37,281 nucleotides of DNA from Porogramme epimiltina (lineage: Eukaryota > Basidiomycota > Agaricomycetes > Polyporales > Polyporaceae): NCBI GenBank assembly GCA_900155495.1, contig FTLJ01000878.1:1-37281 (forward strand). The letters run 5' to 3'. Both the position numbers and the translations under genes were made by a program. The notes beneath the pieces are model-generated. The model did no database searches. It was not told the origin of the DNA and worked only from the letters and a program-made list of their open reading frames with translations. Shown piece by piece: positions 12,042-24,318 of the stretch; position 1 is the stretch's first letter, and the number at the start of each line of letters is the position of its first letter.

Positions 12042-13465
12042 ATGTCTGCTCCTACCAAGACCCCTGTTCTCTTCCTCGGCGCCACCGGTAAGTCCCTTAT
12101 CGCGATTCTACTGCAACATTTACTCACTGCTGCGACGTGAACCAGGCTATGTTGGCGGCACCTTCCTCAGCCAGATTCTTACTACTCCCAACCTCCTCGA
12201 GAAGCTCGACCTCACCCTCTACGTCCGCTCCTCTGAGAAGGCCAAGCGTCTTTCGGACGAGTTTGGCGTGAAGACCATCGTCGGCACCCTTGCCGACCTC
12301 GACAAGCTCGAGAAGGCGTCCGAGCAGGCCCACATTGTGGTTTCTATCGTGAGTAGCGACTGCTGCCTTGTGTGTTCATGCGGTTTGATACTCACCAATA
12401 ATTTCAGGCTAACGCAGACAATGTCGACATGACGAAGGCGATTCTCAAGGGCCTCAAGACTCGCCATGAGAAGCTTGGCGATCGCCCTGTCGTGTTCCAC
12501 ACAGTGAGCACTCCACTGTAGGAGATGTCTTACCGGACATGCCACTTACACACCCCTCTCGCAGTCCGGCACGGGTGTCCTCATCGACTGGACGTACAAG
12601 CTCGGCGACCACATCGACGACCGCATCTACTCCGACCTTGAGGTCGACAGGCTCGAGAAGATCGATCCTCAGGCACTGCACCGTCCCGTCGACGTCCTAT
12701 TACTCGAAGCAGACAAGCAAGGTTTGTTCTCCGCGTCGTAGGAACCCTGGATATTGACTTACAGTGCCCCCTTTTCGTTTCAGGCTACACTCGTCTTATA
12801 CTTGGGTGCCCGCCGACGATCTTCGGCGCGGCGGAGGGTGTTCTCCATGACAAGAAGATTGCGAACCCTCACTCGCTCCAGATCCCGGCTCTCATCCGGG
12901 GAGCCCTAGAGCGCAAGCGTGCTGGCTTGATCGGGTCCGGCCAGGCTATCTGGGATCACGTTCACGTTGTCGATCGTGAATTATCCTATCTTATGGTTGG
13001 CGCGGTGCTCCTGCTAACACTTTCCACAGTGGCCGACCTCTATATGATCATCCTGCAAAACTTGATCAACAGCCCGGAGAAGCTCACGTACGGACGCGAG
13101 GGATGGTACTTCGCGGAGAATGGCGAGCACTTGCACTATGACTTGATCACGCACATCGCAAAGGACTTGTTCGAACTCGGGGTTCTGGAGAGCGCTGAGC
13201 CTGCGGTGTTCAAGACTGAAGAGGAGGTCGTGGAAGGCGCGAAGAAGGTATGCGTTGTCATTGTCAGTTGCGAACTGGAAGCATGTTGCTGACCTCTATC
13301 CAGGAGCGATTCAACGCGGCGAACGGCACGAACGCGCGGTCGCGTGCGCACCGGGCGCGACAGCAGCTTGGGTGGAAGCCGACGAGGGACATTAACTCCC
13401 TCTGGGCTAGCATCAAGCCCGAGGCTCAGGTCATTATGAAGGAGATGGGCATCACTTCGGCCTAG
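12042..13465 (+). CDS. NAD(P)-binding SDR/epimerase-like protein (paralog 1)
   Basis: Seven exons: 12042-12087, 12146-12348, 12408-12503, 12565-12721, 12784-12975, 13030-13247 and 13304-13465. They join in phase to 357 aa, the usual size of atypical extended SDRs. The N-terminus forms a beta strand followed by the nucleotide-binding motif GATGYVGG at 13-20, then YVRS, where an Arg near the end of beta-2 often contacts NADP. Later blocks such as PPTIFG and WDHVHVVD fit the epimerase/NmrA-like part of the superfamily. The classical YxxxK catalytic pair is not obvious, so the reaction cannot be assigned. The protein is close to the one encoded at 22783-24231: exons 2 to 6 of both genes are 203, 96, 157, 192 and 218 nt. 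The ATG follows a pyrimidine-rich leader. Confidence 0.9.
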
Positions 13466-14107
13466 AGCAGCTTGACTATGTCAACTACTGACTGCATTTG
13501 TACATATTGAAAGAGTTTGTGAAGTATATGCGCGCACTGGCGATCAGTCACTTTCCGTACAAGCTGTGATACACAAGGGGCATTCCCTCAGGCTCGAGGC
13601 CGCTACCCTCGCCTTAGCCATCTTTTCCTTGAACGATAAAAATTACTGATGCAAAACGCATGAGAGGTCAGCCGCTGTGCCAACCTCTGTTGGGCTATGA
13701 CCCACTCGAATCTTGAGTATCTTGGCTTTCGCAATGGTGAATGTTGTGAGTTGTGCTCGAGTTCCTCTCTGCCTTTTCTGCCTATATAAGCAGCAGCATC
13801 GTCAACCTGCTCTCAGATTCTCAGTGTCTCGCACGTGCCGTTCGAAAAATCTTCCCGAACATCAAGGGTATTTAAGGTGTGGACGCGGAAGGGCGTTGGT
13901 TAGAAGAGACATTTGAGGATTTATGGCCTTACATGGAGGACACTGATGGATATCAATACTTGTTGGCACTGGACAATGAGCCGCAAGCCTCCGAGATTGA
14001 CTAGCACGTACTACTAGCGCCATCTCGAACATCGAACGAGCTATGTATTGGTACCTGACGTATAACAAAACGCCATCATAACCCCTTCTCGCACCGCAGT
14101 CGGGATA
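13466..14107. other. Convergent intergenic region
   Basis: The 642 bp between the stops of the SDR gene (+) and the MDR gene (-) should hold two 3' UTRs. I see no coding motif, and no clean AATAAA at the expected distance from either stop. Confidence 0.5.
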
Positions 14108-15410
14108 TTATACAGACTCTTGTGGCCTAACAACGAGCTTTACTCCGCTAACTTGGTTATTCTTCAATCTCTCGGCCCCCTTCAGTATCCCTTCCAGGCC
14201 TCCTTTGAGGACTTCGGGACGATTGGGCTATGATGGGCAATCTATGGTCAGCGCCGTCCCAATGTGGAGAGGGAACACATAGCACATACCTTGATAGCCC
14301 CAGTCTCCAGCAATGTAGGGAGCGCCCCAATGAGTGATTCACCGATAGCGTGATTTTCCGCGGTCACGAATAACCCGTGAGCCATGTGTACCCGTTTTCC
14401 GGTGACCGCATCGTCACGGCCTTCGATTGGTGTGGGCAACACCACTATAAAGTCTCCGCCCGGGGCGGTAAGCGCATACCCCAACGCGAGGGTGTCCCCT
14501 TCTGATATGGCATCATAGACAACTTCGAATGGCTTTCCCTCCGCGAGCTTCTCTGCCTCCGCCTTGAGCGTGGCGGAAGGGAGCTTGCGGTCGAGCACGT
14601 GCGTTGCACCGAGGGACTTGAGGAAGGTGGCGTTATGCAATGAAGCTGTTGTGATGATGGGAGAAAACCCGGAGAGACGGGCGAACTGGATAGCTAGGAC
14701 CACCCGCGTAAGCGTGTTGATAGCGCGTTAAGATGTATCAGTTTATAGCTCACCGAACTGTCCGACGCAGGAGGCACCAGCACACACGAAGAAGGGCTTC
14801 CCGGTGTACTTCCCCGTTCCTCCTTCGACCCATGGAGCCGAAAGCTTCGCAGATACCTGGCCTTCGGAGTTGTAGAGCGGAAAAGCGGCAGTTGCGAGAC
14901 CGCTGGGAAGGGTGGCCGCCTCGTCAAACGAAATGGAGTCCGGGATCTACAGAGGTCAGCACGCCGAGCCAAGACGACGTCATAAGCGGCCCTCACTTTC
15001 GCAGCGAGCTTCGCGGGAAGATTGAAGTATTGGGTAAATGTACCATGGGTAGACTGCTTCACGGCGTCGTACCATCCCTGGACAGCGCTTGAAGCCAGTG
15101 ACCGACATCAGCACAGTCTAGAAAATAAATCATATGAGAGAACTCACACTCTGTCTCCGATTGTATGCGAGGTTACGCCCTCCCCGAGTTGCACGATTTT
15201 ACCTGCCGCGTCGAAGCCAAGGACCGCAGGAAACTTCTCAACGAAAAGCCCAATCGCTTGAATCTTCCAATCCAAAGGGTTCAATGCGGTCGCCTCGATT
15301 TTCACGAGCACTTCACCAGGGCCCGCTTGCGGCACATCGTTTGGTTTAAGCACGAACGCGCCTTGCTTGGATTCGAGGAAGAGAGTTTTCTGCTGCGAAG
15401 GAATAGACAT
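14108..15410 (-). CDS. Zinc-free MDR oxidoreductase, ToxD/enoyl-reductase-like
   Basis: Five exons on the minus strand: 15410-15148, 15087-14997, 14946-14754, 14693-14290 and 14227-14108. They join in phase to 356 aa. The N-terminal GroES-like part contains ALNPLDWKIQ, a hallmark of the ToxD/trans-enoyl reductase branch of medium-chain dehydrogenases, then GFDAAG where zinc alcohol dehydrogenases have GHE. The catalytic-zinc ligands are thus missing. The Rossmann part has AGASCVGQ at about 174-181. Family knowledge: such enzymes reduce activated double bonds or quinones with NADPH, and some act with polyketide synthases. No polyketide synthase is present here, so a stand-alone detoxifying or metabolic reductase is the safer guess. 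A TATAAAG lies about 66 bp before the ATG. The short last exon ends in a basic helix-like tail. Confidence 0.92.
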
Positions 15411-15475
15411 GTTAGGTATGCTGCAATGTAGAAAGTGGGGTGCTGACGAACAAGAGTACCGGTGCCCGGCAACGA

Positions 15476-15482
15476 CTTTATA
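15476..15482 (-). promoter_or_regulatory. TATA box of the MDR gene
   Basis: On the minus strand this reads TATAAAG, about 66-72 bp before the start codon at 15410. Position and consensus both fit a core promoter. Confidence 0.55.
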
Positions 15483-17152
15483 CTCAGCGTAGCGCTATAA
15501 TCCGACGAAGTCGGGGTGGGGCGACTACCTTGGAGGGCTCGGAAGTTGTGTTCTAGGTACTGCGTCGCTTGGTGATTAGTAACATAAAACAAGGAAGACG
15601 AGATCGCAATCGGCTCTAGTGAGGATGTCATTCAAGCCCCTGTAGGAACAGTATGAATCATTTTGTACACGAGTAAACAACCCTGTGCTGACGTCTGGGT
15701 ATGTGATCCCCTATAGCACTATAAATGAGACTGATAATGTTTGGTAGGAGACTATAAGATGCGGTCACATACGGAAAGCGAAGACGCCATCATAGCTTGG
15801 CCGAGTGTGACCTGAAGTGCAATGAAACACAACCCACTCTCTGTTCCGGCTGCTCCGGCTATTCTCAATGACCAAGTTATGAATCAGCAAACGTTTAACG
15901 TTAACGTGTATTCTGAAGATGAAGAAGACCTACAGGTGCCGCCGCGGGACTTTCGGGTGGAGAGTGGGGCTTCGAATAATACGAGTAACGACGCGAAGTA
16001 TGACGAATCTGCCACGTGACAGTGGCCAATATCTAGACTCTACATCGTGACAGCATTCGAGCTTATATTAGGCTCTGTGGCCTAGAAAGAGCGAGCGACA
16101 GCGAGGCAAAATGGGAGTGGAGATGCACGAAGACAGCGGAGATCCCATAATCTGATAACAAAAGTGAGCTCAAAAAAGGCGGAAACTCCGAGGATGGGAG
16201 ATAAGGCTTCTGTTCTCGATTATACCTAGTTGTTGCCATTGTAGGGGGGCATGACAATTGCAGTTTCAGAAGCCGATGTACGCGTGAGAGGAGCTATAGC
16301 AGCGTCATATTGTGATCATCAACTAGGGTATCGATGCTTGTTCGGGGTTCAACCGCTGGTTAGCCGGTGAAGCCAGCACATGCGTGAACCCGGCGATCCT
16401 GTAGATGCCGCGTTGTCACGTTCAAAAGAGACACAAGCACGTACTGGATATCACTCACTTCAGCAAACACATCGTTCACAATAGCGTCTAGAAGAGGTCT
16501 TCGATCTCATCCTCGATCTCCGCAGTTTGGGTAGGTTCTACCTGGAGCTCGAGGGGGATTGGGGACCTGGGAGAGTCTCGCTGTGTAAGCGCAGCCCGTT
16601 GTGCCACACAACCTTACGCACGAAGCACTCGCGTCTGCCCTCACCGTGGAAGCGGTCGGCTTCGGGGCGGATTCCGGTCTTGTGAATACGGAGCTCAACT
16701 TGTCTGTGATGTTACATGACTGCGCCGATATCCCAGAGGAATACGCCACAGGACTTGCCGAAGCTCCCTGATTCACACGCGGGTCACGTTACCGCCCCAC
16801 ACGGCAAGGCGCGACGCGCCTGAATAGCAGTGAACGACTGCGCTCCACCACGTACCGCTTGTTAGAGCCGTCTGCCGAGTACGACAGGTCTCATCTTGCC
16901 TCCCCCAACCACCAAATCCCTCGACCGTCGCGAGGGGCAGCCAGCGACGCTCAGTGTTACGCGGCACGCTCTGGGTCCTGGAGAGACCGGCTGGCAGAGT
17001 GTTTAGCGCCGGAGCCTGTAGAGAAGTTCCAGGGAGGAGACGGTCAAGATGGCGGCCTCCTCGGTTCCTGATCCCCCCGCCCAGCCTCACTCTCGTCTCA
17101 TCCTCCCTCCTGGCAGGCCCTTCCACTCCTTTCACATCCCCTTGTATTTAGC
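15483..17152. other. Divergent intergenic region, no gene recognised
   Basis: About 1.7 kb between the MDR promoter and the WD40-like gene. A 65-codon plus-strand frame at 15822-16019 ends in an acidic, Asn/Ser-rich stretch but has no recognisable domain or splice context. Frames at 16507-17135 are short and overlap on both strands. The last ~150 bp are pyrimidine-rich on the plus strand and are the likely leader of the gene starting at 17153. Confidence 0.45.
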
Positions 17153-19550
17153 ATGTCGCCAGACCAACCCTGGCTATCCCTCCTCGACCGCCTAGACCAT
17201 CATCTCGACACATACAAGTCCACCAAGTCCACGGAAACAGACCGCAAGGCCAGGTCCAAACAGTTCGTCAAGGTCCTCGAAGATGTCTGCACCGTCGTTC
17301 GTGACGCCGAGCGGAAACGCTCCACAGACCTTCCCCGAATCGTCGAGAAGGCGCAGGCGGTTCTAGACGGTGCCCTCCGGTACGCACATAGCCCGGAGGC
17401 TGGCTTCCCTTCCCTTCCCACATTCGCGCACTCGGAGGACGAGCCCCTGGTAGAGGATGCACTCGAGTTTGCAGGTACGCCTCACGGAACGCCTTTGTCC
17501 TCGAACGACCCTCACTGACCCAACAGGATCCGACGTCCTCGATGCCTTCGTCAAGTTCTACACCAGCCTCCTCAAGCCGGGCGCCGGTGAGTATCATTCA
17601 GTCTCCATTTCAGCGATTCGGCCCGTGGCCCATTACTTCTCACCTTGTCGTCCCCCGTCCTCCGTAATGTCCGTGGCAAGGTGTCTTTACGTCATGCGTC
17701 GTTTCTACGTGGAAGTCTGGGCACCACACTACGTACAGGTCTCCGTGTCGTCACCATTATCGCTGTCTTCTCGTATTACTGCTATGAAATCATTATTAAT
17801 CTCCGTCTGACATCCTCACTCAATAGCACCGCCGAAATTGCCTGCGTTTGCACGAATCCCACCATGGTCCAAATCTCCCCGACCTCATCCTCTAGCCACT
17901 CGCTTGTCGCGCTTCCGCGGCGGGTTCGCCCCCAGTGCTACCAGTACAAGCCCTCTAGCCCACGCGATGTCTGAGGCCCGTGCACAGCTTACAGTCGAGA
18001 TGCTATCATCACCACCCTTCGACATGACATTGTCAGCATGCGGAACCGTCCTTGCGTCCACGGGTGGGGGTGGATGGAAAGGGCGCGACCCCTTCCTCCA
18101 TTACTACGTCCTCGACGACCAATCCACGGACTACCTCGAGGGGGTCACGATGGACCCCGGCCTATCCAACGTCACACACCACATCGCGACGGACGAATCA
18201 AGGAAGCTCATCTTCCTCGCTGACGACGACCGCATCAAGTCCTTCTCGTACGCCCCCAACGCGGCCGGCAAGGTGCCGAAACGCCTCCCGAACGTACACA
18301 CGATGAACGCGCAGCGCACCTTCGACGGGCCCCTCGTCGCGCTCCCGAACGGGCGCATCGCGCGCGCCGGCACAGGCGCCCTCGCCGTCTGGAACCTCGA
18401 CGAGCTCGAAACGCATCAGGCCCGGCCGGGGCTCATCGGCCCCGGCAAGCTCAGCCTCGACAACAGCGCCCGCGCCGAGGGCTGCCGCGACATCGAGATG
18501 TCGAGTGGGAGCGCACCGCACGCGACCGTCACGCTCGCCGACGCCCCACGCTGCACCCCAGCCGTCCTCCACCTGCATGCGCCGACGGGGCACATCCTGT
18601 GTGGCGAGCAGGCCGGGGACGGCGCGTCGGGCAGCTACGCGTGCACGGCGCTCGACCTCGCGCACGGCGGGCGCCGCGCCGCGCGGTTCCTTGGGCACGG
18701 GGGCGACGTGGAGCGCGTCGCAAGCAGCAAGGGCGACCCGAACGTGTTCGTGACGGCGTGCAGCGACGGGTACGCGCGGCTGTTCGACGTGCGCCGGCCG
18801 CTGCCGGTGCTTACCTTCGACACGGGCATGCAGCGCGAGGCGTGCGCGGACGTCGTGCTCGTTCATCCCGACGGCATCCCCAGTGAGTCTTCCCCTTCCG
18901 TACACTTTGTTGTATAACGCTTATTAGTTTCGCATGCGCGGCGACAGCGCTGTTCACGGGCGGTGAGCGCACGCACCAGGTGAAGATGTGGGATGTGCGC
19001 GCGGAGGAGTGCGTGTACGAGCTCGCGACGGGCAACAACGCCGTCGCGGGGCTCGCGTGGGACGACACGCGCAGCGCGCTGTTCGTCGCGACCGAGTGCG
19101 CACACGTGAACCGCCTCGGCGTGCGCACGGGCTACCGCCGCGCGCGCGTGCCGCGCTGGGCGACGTTCGCGGCCGTCGACCGCGACTACCGCGCAGCGCG
19201 CACTGGCGGAGACGCGGGGCTCGGCGGCGCGCGGGGCATGGACTACCCGGACTTGTACGACGCGTATCTGAGTGACGAGGAGGGGGGCGCGGAGGAGAGC
19301 GAGAGCGAGGACGAGGAGGGGGACGTGGACGAGGCGTATTCGGCGGACATGCGGTGGCCGCAGAAGTGCTTCCACAAGGAGAACTTCTTCGGGTACGCGT
19401 ATGACGCCGGAGAGCACGTTATGTGTGAGTAGTCTTCCGACTTGCTCCATTAGGGTTGAGCTGACCTGAGTTCCATCTCTTGCAGTCCGCTGGCAGTTCA
19501 AGGAGAACCCTGACATCTCGCAGCTCCCTGCCAGCACGACCATCGATTAG
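17153..19550 (+). CDS. WD40-repeat-like protein with acidic C-terminal segment
   Basis: Five exons: 17153-17474, 17527-17586, 17827-18882, 18948-19424 and 19486-19550. They join in phase to 659 aa. The first ~120 residues look helical and charged. A Pro/Arg-rich linker follows, and then a region with degenerate WD-type units: GTGALAVWNLD, DGYARLFDVR at about 441-450 and VKMWDVR at 491-497. These are preceded by GH-like turns such as LGHGGDVE. At least three blades are visible, and the remainder is probably a propeller with poor consensus. A run of Asp/Glu/Ser at about 590-612 precedes a Trp/Phe-rich end. WD40 proteins act as scaffolds; partner and pathway are unknown. Intron 2 is 240 nt, so a missed small exon there is possible. 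Exons 3 (second half) and 4 are extremely GC-rich at third positions. Confidence 0.85.
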
Positions 19551-20534
19551 CCCGACCTTTCCTCCCCTCCCCCCCCACTATTCACACACTATCCCTACCC
19601 ACTTCACTGAGTGACATTATGGCCAGACGACACTTCATGGACGTTCACCCTCTTTCACGGACTCCCACATTCTACTCCCACACACCTACCCCCTTTATCC
19701 GGCACCCATTCTATGGACTCATAGCGACACACCACACTCTTTATTCCTACCGTATTGATTCTTGAACTTATACCTGTACTCCCATGTTGTTTGTAGTCTA
19801 CCGGAACTAGGTAATGGATGGATGGGACGGACTTGTTTGGACTCCACTAGCACACGTTTTAATGCAATACCCTGCCCGACGTTGTTGACCACCTTATCAT
19901 GAGCCTGCCCAACAACATCAATGCCTTCGGAAAGAAGGCTTGGCGGGTTTTCGGTATGCCGCGAGTACACTTCTCAGATAATAATTACGTAAGTAGTCCA
20001 CTGCTGACGCATTTGAATATCACTTGGTTGAACCTTCCACTTCTTCAACCATTGAAGACAGGCTGTTCGCCACTACTAGTCAAGTTGTCCGCCCACTTGA
20101 ACCTCTTTTTCGCCGTTTCCCTTCACGTTTAGATGGACAGCTACGTCAACGGTGAAAACATCAGTGTCAGGCAAGGCAAGGATGGAACACGCCCGTTGAA
20201 TGGATGCACTGTATCATGACATACGTAGGAACATCGATGATCCAGTTGAGTGGCAGGCCAGGCACAAAAGCTAGTCCGAAGCTGGTAACACCCTAAAACG
20301 GCCATATGATGCTCTGCCAAGAGATCTCCGACTTTCTCTCTATACGCCGCTTCGCTCCTTTCTGTGTTACTTACCGATTCCTCCGAGTCCCGAGGAACCT
20401 CAATCCAAGTCGCCATTTCCCCTCAAACCTCGTACCTTAACGAATCGACATTTACATCGTAGTGAGGCTCTCTTCAAGCAATGCATTGTTGACTTGTACA
20501 TATTTATTGACAGTGTACCTATAATTCTAGGACC
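19551..20534. other. Intergenic region before the HET gene
   Basis: Nearly 1 kb holding the 3' UTR of the WD40-like gene and the HET promoter. Open frames at 19719-19970 (-), 19899-20132 (+) and 20141-20416 (-) show no domain I recognise. No clear TATA box is seen at a useful distance from 20535; a TATAATT only about 15 bp before the ATG is too close to serve as one. Confidence 0.45.
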
Positions 20535-22580
20535 ATGTGGCTCCTAAGCACCTCCCGTGCAGAGCTAACGTTCTTTCCCTCCCCGGAAGACGTCCCGGGA
20601 GGATATGCGATCCTTTCTCATGTCTGGCTTAAAGGCGCAAGCACAGAGGATACTTTCCAAAGCGTGCAAAGTCATGCTCGATTCTGCACATACACGAACA
20701 CCACGAATGCCAAGGGCCCTCAACCTCCTCTTCGGACCTTTGGGAAGCTTCGTGCCGCCCTTCCGCATGTCACTCAAAGGCGCGCTTCTCCGAAACCAGG
20801 AGGGAAGGCGCCTGTTCCCCCCAAACCCCCAAGCAGTCCGCGCGACCTCGTCTCGCCAAAACTCCGCAACTTCCTATGTCTCGCAGAAGTCCACGGATAC
20901 GCCTGGGCGTGGGCCGACACGTGCTGCATCGACAAGACGAGTAGCGCCGAGCTCACCGAAGCCATCAGCTCCATGTTCCGCTACTACGCCTTTGCAGAAG
21001 TTTGTTACGTGTACCTCAGCGACGTGTCACCAGGCTGCAATCCAACAGAGCTGTACTCCGAGTTTGGGCGCAGCGAATGGCACACGCGCGGATGGACGCT
21101 GCAGGAGCTCCTCGCCTCGAAGACCGTCCTCTTTCTATCCCGCGATTGGACGGTCTTGGGCGACAAATACGGCCTCGCGCCGATCCTCGAGAAGATTACG
21201 CGGGTACCACAGAGCGTACTACGCTTTGAGGAGGACATAGCTGACAGGAGCATTGCCGAACGGATGTCCTGGGCGGCAAGACGCCGTACAACGCGAGTAG
21301 AAGACGAGGCATACTGCCTATTCGGCTTGTTCGGAATCAACATGCCCACGTTGTATGGGGAAGGCCGAAACGCGTTTTTCCGCCTTCAGGAAGAGATTCT
21401 CAGGACGTCTATCGACACAACGCTGTTCGCATGGGGTCTTAGTTATATCCGAAACACTCACAACCTTGGCGACATCCTACGAGATCAGAATGAACAGCCA
21501 GTCCACTACCTCCTTGCGTCATCACCGGAAGACTTTAGGCTCAGCTCTGGCATCGTGTTCCACCGCCTGGGTAGAAGGAGGGTCAGTGCTTAATATTCCA
21601 TGGGATGTGCACAAACGACCTAACTGCTGTAGTACGACCAGAGACGGGAAATCCTCGACTCTTTAACTTCCTCAACGGCACAGGAAGACCCAAATACTCT
21701 CCCTCGCTTCAAATTCACCCCAGAAGGGGTTCAGGCCTACCTACCAATAATCCGTATAGACGCCGATTATATTGCAGCCAATTTGTCTTGCACCCAAGCC
21801 CGTCGACCTATGTGGCTCATCCTCCGCCGAGATAAACAAGATCCCCACGCGGATTCGTGGACTAGGTTTGCCTTCGTCGTCCCTCAGGGAAGCGCGTCCG
21901 ACAAGTCATGGAGTTGGGAGTGCGTCTACATTCGTGCACGCCCGATGTTCCGCGCCCACCCAGTCCACGATCCGTACTCTCTTCTAGCCCGTTTGAACGC
22001 AGACGTCTCTGCACCTTATCGCATCAAGCCCTCTTCCCTCTCATTTGCGAGTACTGTAGGGCTGCAGCTGTGCACTGCCGCTGGCGTACGTAGCCCATCC
22101 TCTGGACACCCCGTCTTGGTGCTAGTTTTCAAAGACGAACACTTCCGCTACCTACTCTCCCTCGTTATCGGCCGTTGCCAGAACCGTTCTCCTTCTACCT
22201 CGACCTCACCGACGGAAGGTCCAGCTGAGAAATCCTCCTGGAACGAGCAAGACGATGGTGAACACTATGCCTCCATTGTGCTGCACGGCGACGGAGATCA
22301 CCCTGACCTTGGCGACCTGTCTACCTTGGTCGGCCACGCATGCCCCGACGAGCATTTATCGCGGTGGCCTGACAAGACCGCGGCCTTCCACGGAACAGTC
22401 ACCGGACTCATTCGCTCCCGGTGGCAGGTTTCCTTAGTTGTCTCGTTCAGGTACAGCCCTCTAAGCACAGACGGAAAGATGCTGGAGTTTCATTTGTATA
22501 ATTGGGGTGTTTCGGTTGTCCCCGTCTCTCCTCCAACCGCACCCATCGGATCATTCCCTAATCCCCCTTTAGCCTCGTAA
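20535..22580 (+). CDS. HET-domain (heterokaryon incompatibility) protein
   Basis: Two exons, 20535-21581 and 21633-22580, joined in phase by a 51-nt intron (GTCAGT donor, GTAG acceptor) to 664 aa. The HET domain (PF06985) spans about residues 24-200. It begins with YAILSHVW at 24-31, has DTCCIDK at 128-134 followed by MFRYYA, and RGWTLQELLA at 185-194. RVEDEAYCLFGLFGINMPTLYGEG follows the domain, as in the common basidiomycete HET group. The C-terminal ~300 residues are not a known domain; they lack obvious NACHT or WD repeats. Family knowledge: HET proteins can trigger cell death after fusion of unlike hyphae, but many basidiomycete copies have no proven role. The long first exon is open throughout, and the coding frame shows no break. 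Confidence 0.93.
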
Positions 22581-22782
22581 TTGGGACTACTTAATTCTTT
22601 CCACGTGTTGTACTTCTTGGGTGGATACCCAATAATATCCAGGTTCTGCTTTGGCGTGGGTGCATGAGGATAGTATATACCTCCCGGCTTGCTTCACACG
22701 AGGACTATGAACATCCTCGTTGGCCGAAGACAAGATCTACATACAGGGATATCGAAAAGATCCATTTGCACTCTAGAGTAAA

Positions 22783-24231
22783 TCAAGCAGCTTCAGCCTT
22801 GGCAGCGCGCAACTCCTTCACGAGGGATTCCGCCTCAGGTCCGATGCTCGCCCACAGATCGTCAATGCCTTTCGTTGGCTTCCACCCTAACTGACGGGAT
22901 CGATCGGCGCGCGAGCGGGCGTTCGTTCCAGCCCCAGAGACGTACCGCTCCTACAGTTTACACTGTCAGCTCACTGGTCTTATCCCGAAAGCCTTCCGAG
23001 GGGCAACAACTAGTACTTACCGTTCTGGCGTGAACTTCGATTTCCTCGTTGGTAGCAAACCGGACTGGTTCGGGCCCTTCGATCGCACCCAAGGCGAAAA
23101 GCACCTGGGAGACGCGCACAGCCAGGTCGCGGTGGAGATATTCGCCATTCTCTACAAAGTAGTAGCCCTCGCGGCCATACGCGATCCGTGCGGGATCCGT
23201 GGCGAAGAACTCCATGATAAGTGCATAGAGCTCGACCGCTAGGTGTAGTGTATAAACATGAGAAGAAATGCGGGTGCACAAGGGGGAAGCACACTGACTG
23301 TCGTCGATATGGACGTGATCCCATACAGCTTGACCGTCGCCGATTAGCGCAACGCGGCCGCGTTCGAGAGCCGCTCGAATGATTCCCGGGATCTGCCACG
23401 AGTGCGTGTTGGCGAGCCCGGCGTCGAACACAGCGCCGTGAGGGGTGCCGTAAATCGTTGGTGGGGCCATAAATGTAGACCGAATGTAACCTATGACAAG
23501 GACGTGACAAGCATCAGTCCTACATGAAGGTGAAGTATTGAGGGTCTCAAACAACCTCCTACCTTCTTTGTCGGCATTGAGGAAGAGAAGGTCAACCGAA
23601 CGGTGGTTGGCAACTGGAGAAATGGCCTCGAGTTTATCGACGTCAAGGTCGGAGCAAACCTTGTCCGATATGTGCACGCCAAGGATGTGCTCCATGTCTA
23701 TGATGAGGCCAGAGCCAGACTAGGAATGCATGTCAGAGATCCGTTTGACGCATATATGAAACAAGCATACGGTGTGGAAGACCGTGGGACGATCACCAAG
23801 TCGCTCGTGTCGGGTCTTGAGGCCTCTCAGAATCGCGCTGATCATCTCGATGTTGTCTCCCAATGCCTGGCAAGATACGTGTGAGGATATGTGCTTGGAG
23901 GTTGACGAAACTCGTGAAAAACATACCAAAGTAATGACCAGATGAGCATCCTCGGCGAGCTTCTCTAATTTGTGGTATTCATCGAAAGACCCGACAACCG
24001 TCTTCAACTTGAACTCTTGTTCAAAGCGCTTGGCCTTCTCGGGGGATCGGACGAAGAGCGTGAAATCGAAATGGTTCATGATAACTTGACTGGTGAGGAA
24101 ACGAGAGAGGACTGCGCCCCCGAGGTATCCTACGGTAGACTAATCAGGCCTGAAAAGTTCGTCGGGCAAAGAATTGACATACCGGTTGCGCCCAAAAACA
24201 GTACAGGAATCTTCGCAGCAGGGGAGGTCAT
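22783..24231 (-). CDS. NAD(P)-binding SDR/epimerase-like protein (paralog 2)
   Basis: Seven exons on the minus strand: 24231-24183, 24129-23927, 23866-23771, 23719-23563, 23490-23299, 23238-23021 and 22950-22783. They join in phase to 360 aa. The N-terminus carries GATGYLGG at 14-21 and FVRS, as in the gene at 12042. Shared blocks include LKTRHE, GDRP, PPTIYG, WDHVH, GREG and the C-terminal NARSRA with RQLGWKPT. Exons 2 to 6 have exactly the lengths of the other copy, so the two arose by duplication; many residues differ, so the event is not recent. The catalytic residues cannot be assigned. The gene is convergent with the HET gene, 202 bp from stop to stop. A TATATATA lies about 80 bp before the ATG. 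Confidence 0.92.
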
Positions 24232-24309
24232 GGTGTTTGGGTGTCAATAGGTCGACGACGTAGAGATGTAGGGAGTTAGCTGTAGGTTGCCTTCAGTCTG
24301 GCATCGTGG

Positions 24310-24318
24310 TATATATAC
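24310..24318 (-). promoter_or_regulatory. TATA box of the second SDR gene
   Basis: A palindromic TATATATA stretch about 80 bp before the ATG at 24231, in a position suited to a core promoter. Confidence 0.55.

Noticed and set aside
16344..16354. tRNA B-box-like string (GGGGTTCAACC)
   Set aside because: No A box, acceptor stem or anticodon arm can be folded around it by eye.
20375..20416. Short minus-strand start (MATWIEVPRDSEES) ending at a GTAAGT donor, faintly like a fumarylacetoacetase N-terminus
   Set aside because: No second exon with family motifs follows in the 700 bp downstream, so the resemblance rests on about ten residues.
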